DNA from: Spirochaetia bacterium
GTDB lineage: Bacteria > Spirochaetota > Spirochaetia > DAHUYW01
Assembly (NCBI GenBank): GCA_030041455.1
Contig: JASHNV010000115.1
Span: 1-33,573 of the forward strand
Length of the DNA: 33,573 nucleotides
Reading direction: 5' to 3'
Shown here: in pieces, positions 31,323 through 33,573 of the stretch
How positions within the stretch are numbered: position 1 is the stretch's first letter
How the letters are laid out: every line of letters starts with the position of its first letter
Translations under genes and position numbers: made by a program
Notes under the pieces: generated by a model
The model's input: the letters and a program-made list of their open reading frames with translations, nothing else
The model's database searches: none
Told to the model about the DNA's origin: nothing

Positions 31323-33573
31323 CTATCGATAGCTTCCCTGGAGGTGGTAGAGCCTCGCCTCGCCGCGAGTGGCTCCGGATTGCGAGCCGCTTCGCGGCAA
31401 GAACCGTACGACCTTCGCGCGGCCGGGGATGAGCGTAAAGCAGTTGTCGTCGAAACGGCCGGGCGTCGCCCCGGCGTCGAGCGCGACGTAGAACGCCGGC
31501 CGCTCCGCCGAGAGCTCCACGGTGAACGCCGTCCCGTCGGGCTCCCCTTCCGCCCCCCTGATCTCCATGCGAATCCCCGGGTCGAGGAGCTCGCATTCCT
31601 TCGGATAGGCGAGGAAGAGCTCGTTGTCGACCGCGAGGTCGCCCGAGTGAAAGCCGACCCGGAGAAAACGCTCCCGCGGCGCAAAGGAGAGCGTAGAAAG
31701 CTCGATGGACGCGAGCCGTGTCGCCGCCTCGGCCTTCAGCGTCGCCGCCTGCGTCTGGGATTCCTTCAGTGCGCCTGAGAAGGAGAGAAAGTCCAACGCG
31801 AAGCGCCCCCTGAGCGTCGTGGCGGTATCGTTGCACCCCCACACCTCGATCCGTCCGTCCACGACGAACGGACAGAGATGAACGGGTCGAAAGAAGCGCC
31901 GCGCGGCATAGTGCAGGAGCTTCCACTTCCCGCCGTACTCGATGGACGACCAGGAGGCGACCGGCCAGAGATCGTTCAGCTGCCAGTAGAGCGCGCCCAT
32001 GCAGTCGGGGCGGCGGCTTCGCCAGTACTCGACCGCCGTTCTCACCGCGAGCGCCTGCTGAACCTGGCTGAGGTAGAGAAAGTTCTCGATGCCCTCGGGA
32101 AAGCGAAAGTAGCGGCTTAAGCTTTCGATGATCACCGAGTTGCCGCGGGGATGGCGCTGGTGGTGCTCCATGACCGGGGAGGTCAGGTTCCTTTGCCCTG
32201 GGGGAACGAAGGAGTCCAGGGCGGCGACCGACGGAAAGGACTGGAAGCCGAACTCCGAGCAGAAGCGCGGCGTTACGTCGTAATAGGCGGTGAAGGGCCT
32301 TCCCTCGTGCCACACGCTCCAATAGTGCATGTCTCCCCGCGAGTCGTCGTGCCAGCCGTCGGAGTAGTCGCCGCGGCCCCCGGAAGGGGAGCTCGGCCAG
32401 AAGGTGCGCTCCGGATCGAGCGCTTCGACGGTGGCGCCGATCGTCCCCTCGTAGAGTCGGTCGTAGTCGACGAGGTAGCGGTCGCGATCCTTGCGCGTTT
32501 CGGGGTACAGGCCGAGGGCCCCGAGGTTCTCGTTGTTGCCGCACCACAGGGCGATCGAGGGATGGTCCTTCAGGCGCTTCACCTGGTGGACGACCTCGGC
32601 CCGGACGTTCGCGAGGAAGTCGGGGCTCGCCGGGTAGGTCGAGCAGGCGAACATGAAGTCCTGCCAGACAAGCAGGCCCTTCTCGTCGCACAATTCGTAG
32701 AACTCGTCGGCCTCGTACTGGCCGCCGCCCCATACACGGAGCATGTTCATGTTGGCGTCGACGGCGCTTTGCAGGAGCTCTTCGTAGGCTTCGCGGGTCT
32801 GGCGCGACGGCAGCGCGTCGGTCGGTATCCAATTCGCGCCCTTGCAGAAGAGGTCGCGGCCGTTCACTCGGAAGGTCATGCTGCGGCCGCGCTCGTCGTC
32901 GATCGCCGCCACTTCGAGCCTCCGAAACGCGATCCGCTTTCGCAGCTCGTCCTCCTCGGTGGACACCGTGAGCTCGTAGAGCGGCTGCTCGCCCGAGCCT
33001 GCCGGCCACCAGAGCTCGGGATTGTCGATCGGAAGCACGAGAGCGACCGCCTGCTCCCCCGGCTTCAGCACCACCTCCCGCTTCGCCGATTTCCCGCTGA
33101 GCGCCGCGACGATCGTCGCGGCCTGCTCGCGCCGCGCGACGATCTCCACGGTAACCTCCACCTCCCAGAGCCTGTCGCTCTTGCGCCGCTGGCGGGTGTG
33201 GACGTACTCGATGCGGTGGCTGCTCGAGGCGCCGAGATGGACCCGGCCGTACAGACCGCTCACCATGAGGCAAGGGCCCCAGTCCCAGCCGGAATGGCAT
33301 TGCACCTTCCGGATCAGGTTGCGGTGAGGCGACTGGACCGGGAACTCGTTGTGGGGGATCGGGTAGGGGAGCTTCTCGCTCTCGGCCTCGGCCTCCCGCT
33401 CCGGGGAGCTCAGGTGGACCTCGATGCGGTTCTCGCCTGAGCGCGCCGCGCCCGCGACATCGAAACGGCGCCGGACGAACATGTTTCGGCTCACGCCGAC
33501 GCTCTTGTCGTTGAGCCTCACTTCGGCGCAGGTGTCGATGCTCTCAAAGTGGAGAAAGAGGCACGCCTTCCTC
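31323..33573 (-). CDS. GH2 beta-mannosidase (N-terminus beyond window)
   Basis: About 749 codons are visible, open at the right edge; roughly the first 70-100 residues are missing compared with the usual 820-860. The N-terminal galactose-binding-like domain shows LFLHFESIDTCAEVRLND and HSGWDWGP. The TIM-barrel carries KGANWIPTDALP, NMNMLRVWGGGQYE and DFMFACSTYP. The acid/base Glu is in WCGNNEN (codon at 32529-32531) and the nucleophile Glu in FCSEFGFQS (codon at 32253-32255), both intact. YWQLNDLWP near the barrel's end is typical. It removes terminal beta-D-mannose from manno-oligosaccharides or N-glycan cores, in the cytoplasm if, as in most relatives, no signal peptide exists; the start is not visible. 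It converges with the thioredoxin gene. Confidence 0.92.
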   Translation of the reverse strand, partial: RKACLFLHFESIDTCAEVRLNDKSVGVSRNMFVRRRFDVAGAARSGENRIEVHLSSPEREAEAESEKLPYPIPHNEFPVQSPHRNLIRKVQCHSGWDWGPCLMVSGLYGRVHLGASSSHRIEYVHTRQRRKSDRLWEVEVTVEIVARREQAATIVAALSGKSAKREVVLKPGEQAVALVLPIDNPELWWPAGSGEQPLYELTVSTEEDELRKRIAFRRLEVAAIDDERGRSMTFRVNGRDLFCKGANWIPTDALPSRQTREAYEELLQSAVDANMNMLRVWGGGQYEADEFYELCDEKGLLVWQDFMFACSTYPASPDFLANVRAEVVHQVKRLKDHPSIALWCGNNENLGALGLYPETRKDRDRYLVDYDRLYEGTIGATVEALDPERTFWPSSPSGGRGDYSDGWHDDSRGDMHYWSVWHEGRPFTAYYDVTPRFCSEFGFQSFPSVAALDSFVPPGQRNLTSPVMEHHQRHPRGNSVIIESLSRYFRFPEGIENFLYLSQVQQALAVRTAVEYWRSRRPDCMGALYWQLNDLWPVASWSSIEYGGKWKLLHYAARRFFRPVHLCPFVVDGRIEVWGCNDTATTLRGRFALDFLSFSGALKESQTQAATLKAEAATRLASIELSTLSFAPRERFLRVGFHSGDLAVDNELFLAYPKECELLDPGIRMEIRGAEGEPDGTAFTVELSAERPAFYVALDAGATPGRFDDNCFTLIPGRAKVVRFLPRSGSQSGATRGEARLYHLQGSYR

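Noticed and set aside
32151-33440. A 429-codon plus-strand frame
   Set aside because: It is antisense to the GH2 beta-mannosidase.
1-33573. CRISPR arrays, tRNA or rRNA genes, transposases, phage genes
   Set aside because: Both strands were read for repeat arrays, tRNA-like T-loops and transposase or integrase motifs; none was found.

Overview
The window is one contiguous piece of a GC-rich bacterial chromosome with dense genes and short gaps. The secreted sugar-binding protein has a signal peptide running into a 'YAGGNSE' mature start, a form common in Spirochaetota. Together with the carbohydrate-heavy gene content this suggests a GC-rich, free-living spirochaete-like organism. The assignment is an inference of moderate to low confidence. 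There is no rRNA, tRNA, CRISPR array or intact mobile element.

Layout. (1) 1-5440, minus strand: a translationally coupled operon, read right to left, of a glucose 1-dehydrogenase-like SDR, a glycogen-debranching amylo-alpha-1,6-glucosidase and an MGH1-like/GH63 glucosidase that runs off the left edge. A divergent aquaporin-family channel starts at 5508. (2) 6373-7271: a 66-residue protein coupled to a KdpE-like response regulator, with no kinase or Kdp pump nearby. (3) 7289-13426, minus: a complete tripartite efflux operon (TolC-like, lipoprotein adaptor, RND pump), followed by a gene-free, partly AT-rich gap. (4) 14165-18775: a membrane-anchored FAM173-like methyltransferase, a class III cyclase fused to two 2TM modules and a coiled coil, a 141-residue unknown protein and an alkaline-phosphatase-superfamily phosphodiesterase. 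The first two have promoters so close to their ATG that they look leaderless. (5) 18931-19686: a GNAT acetyltransferase.

(6) About 19739-28254 looks like an accessory island with visibly lower GC. It opens with a frameshifted methyltransferase pseudogene. It then carries a GntR/LacI-type regulator divergent from a sugar ABC uptake operon (binding protein, MalG-like permease, MalF-like permease) that ends in a 783-residue putative glycoside-active enzyme I cannot place in a known family. No transporter ATPase is encoded here. The divergent promoters resemble each other, and candidate operator and attenuator structures are visible. This locus is the best candidate for an undescribed system: a regulated uptake and degradation module for an unidentified glycan.

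(7) 28349-33573: a family B DNA polymerase (Pol II type) with a C-terminal clamp-binding motif, a divergent CPPC thioredoxin, and a convergent GH2 beta-mannosidase that runs off the right edge.

Together the genes describe a saprophytic sugar metabolism (alpha-glucan debranching, glucose oxidation, beta-mannoside cleavage, uptake of an unknown oligosaccharide) beside signalling, efflux and repair functions.
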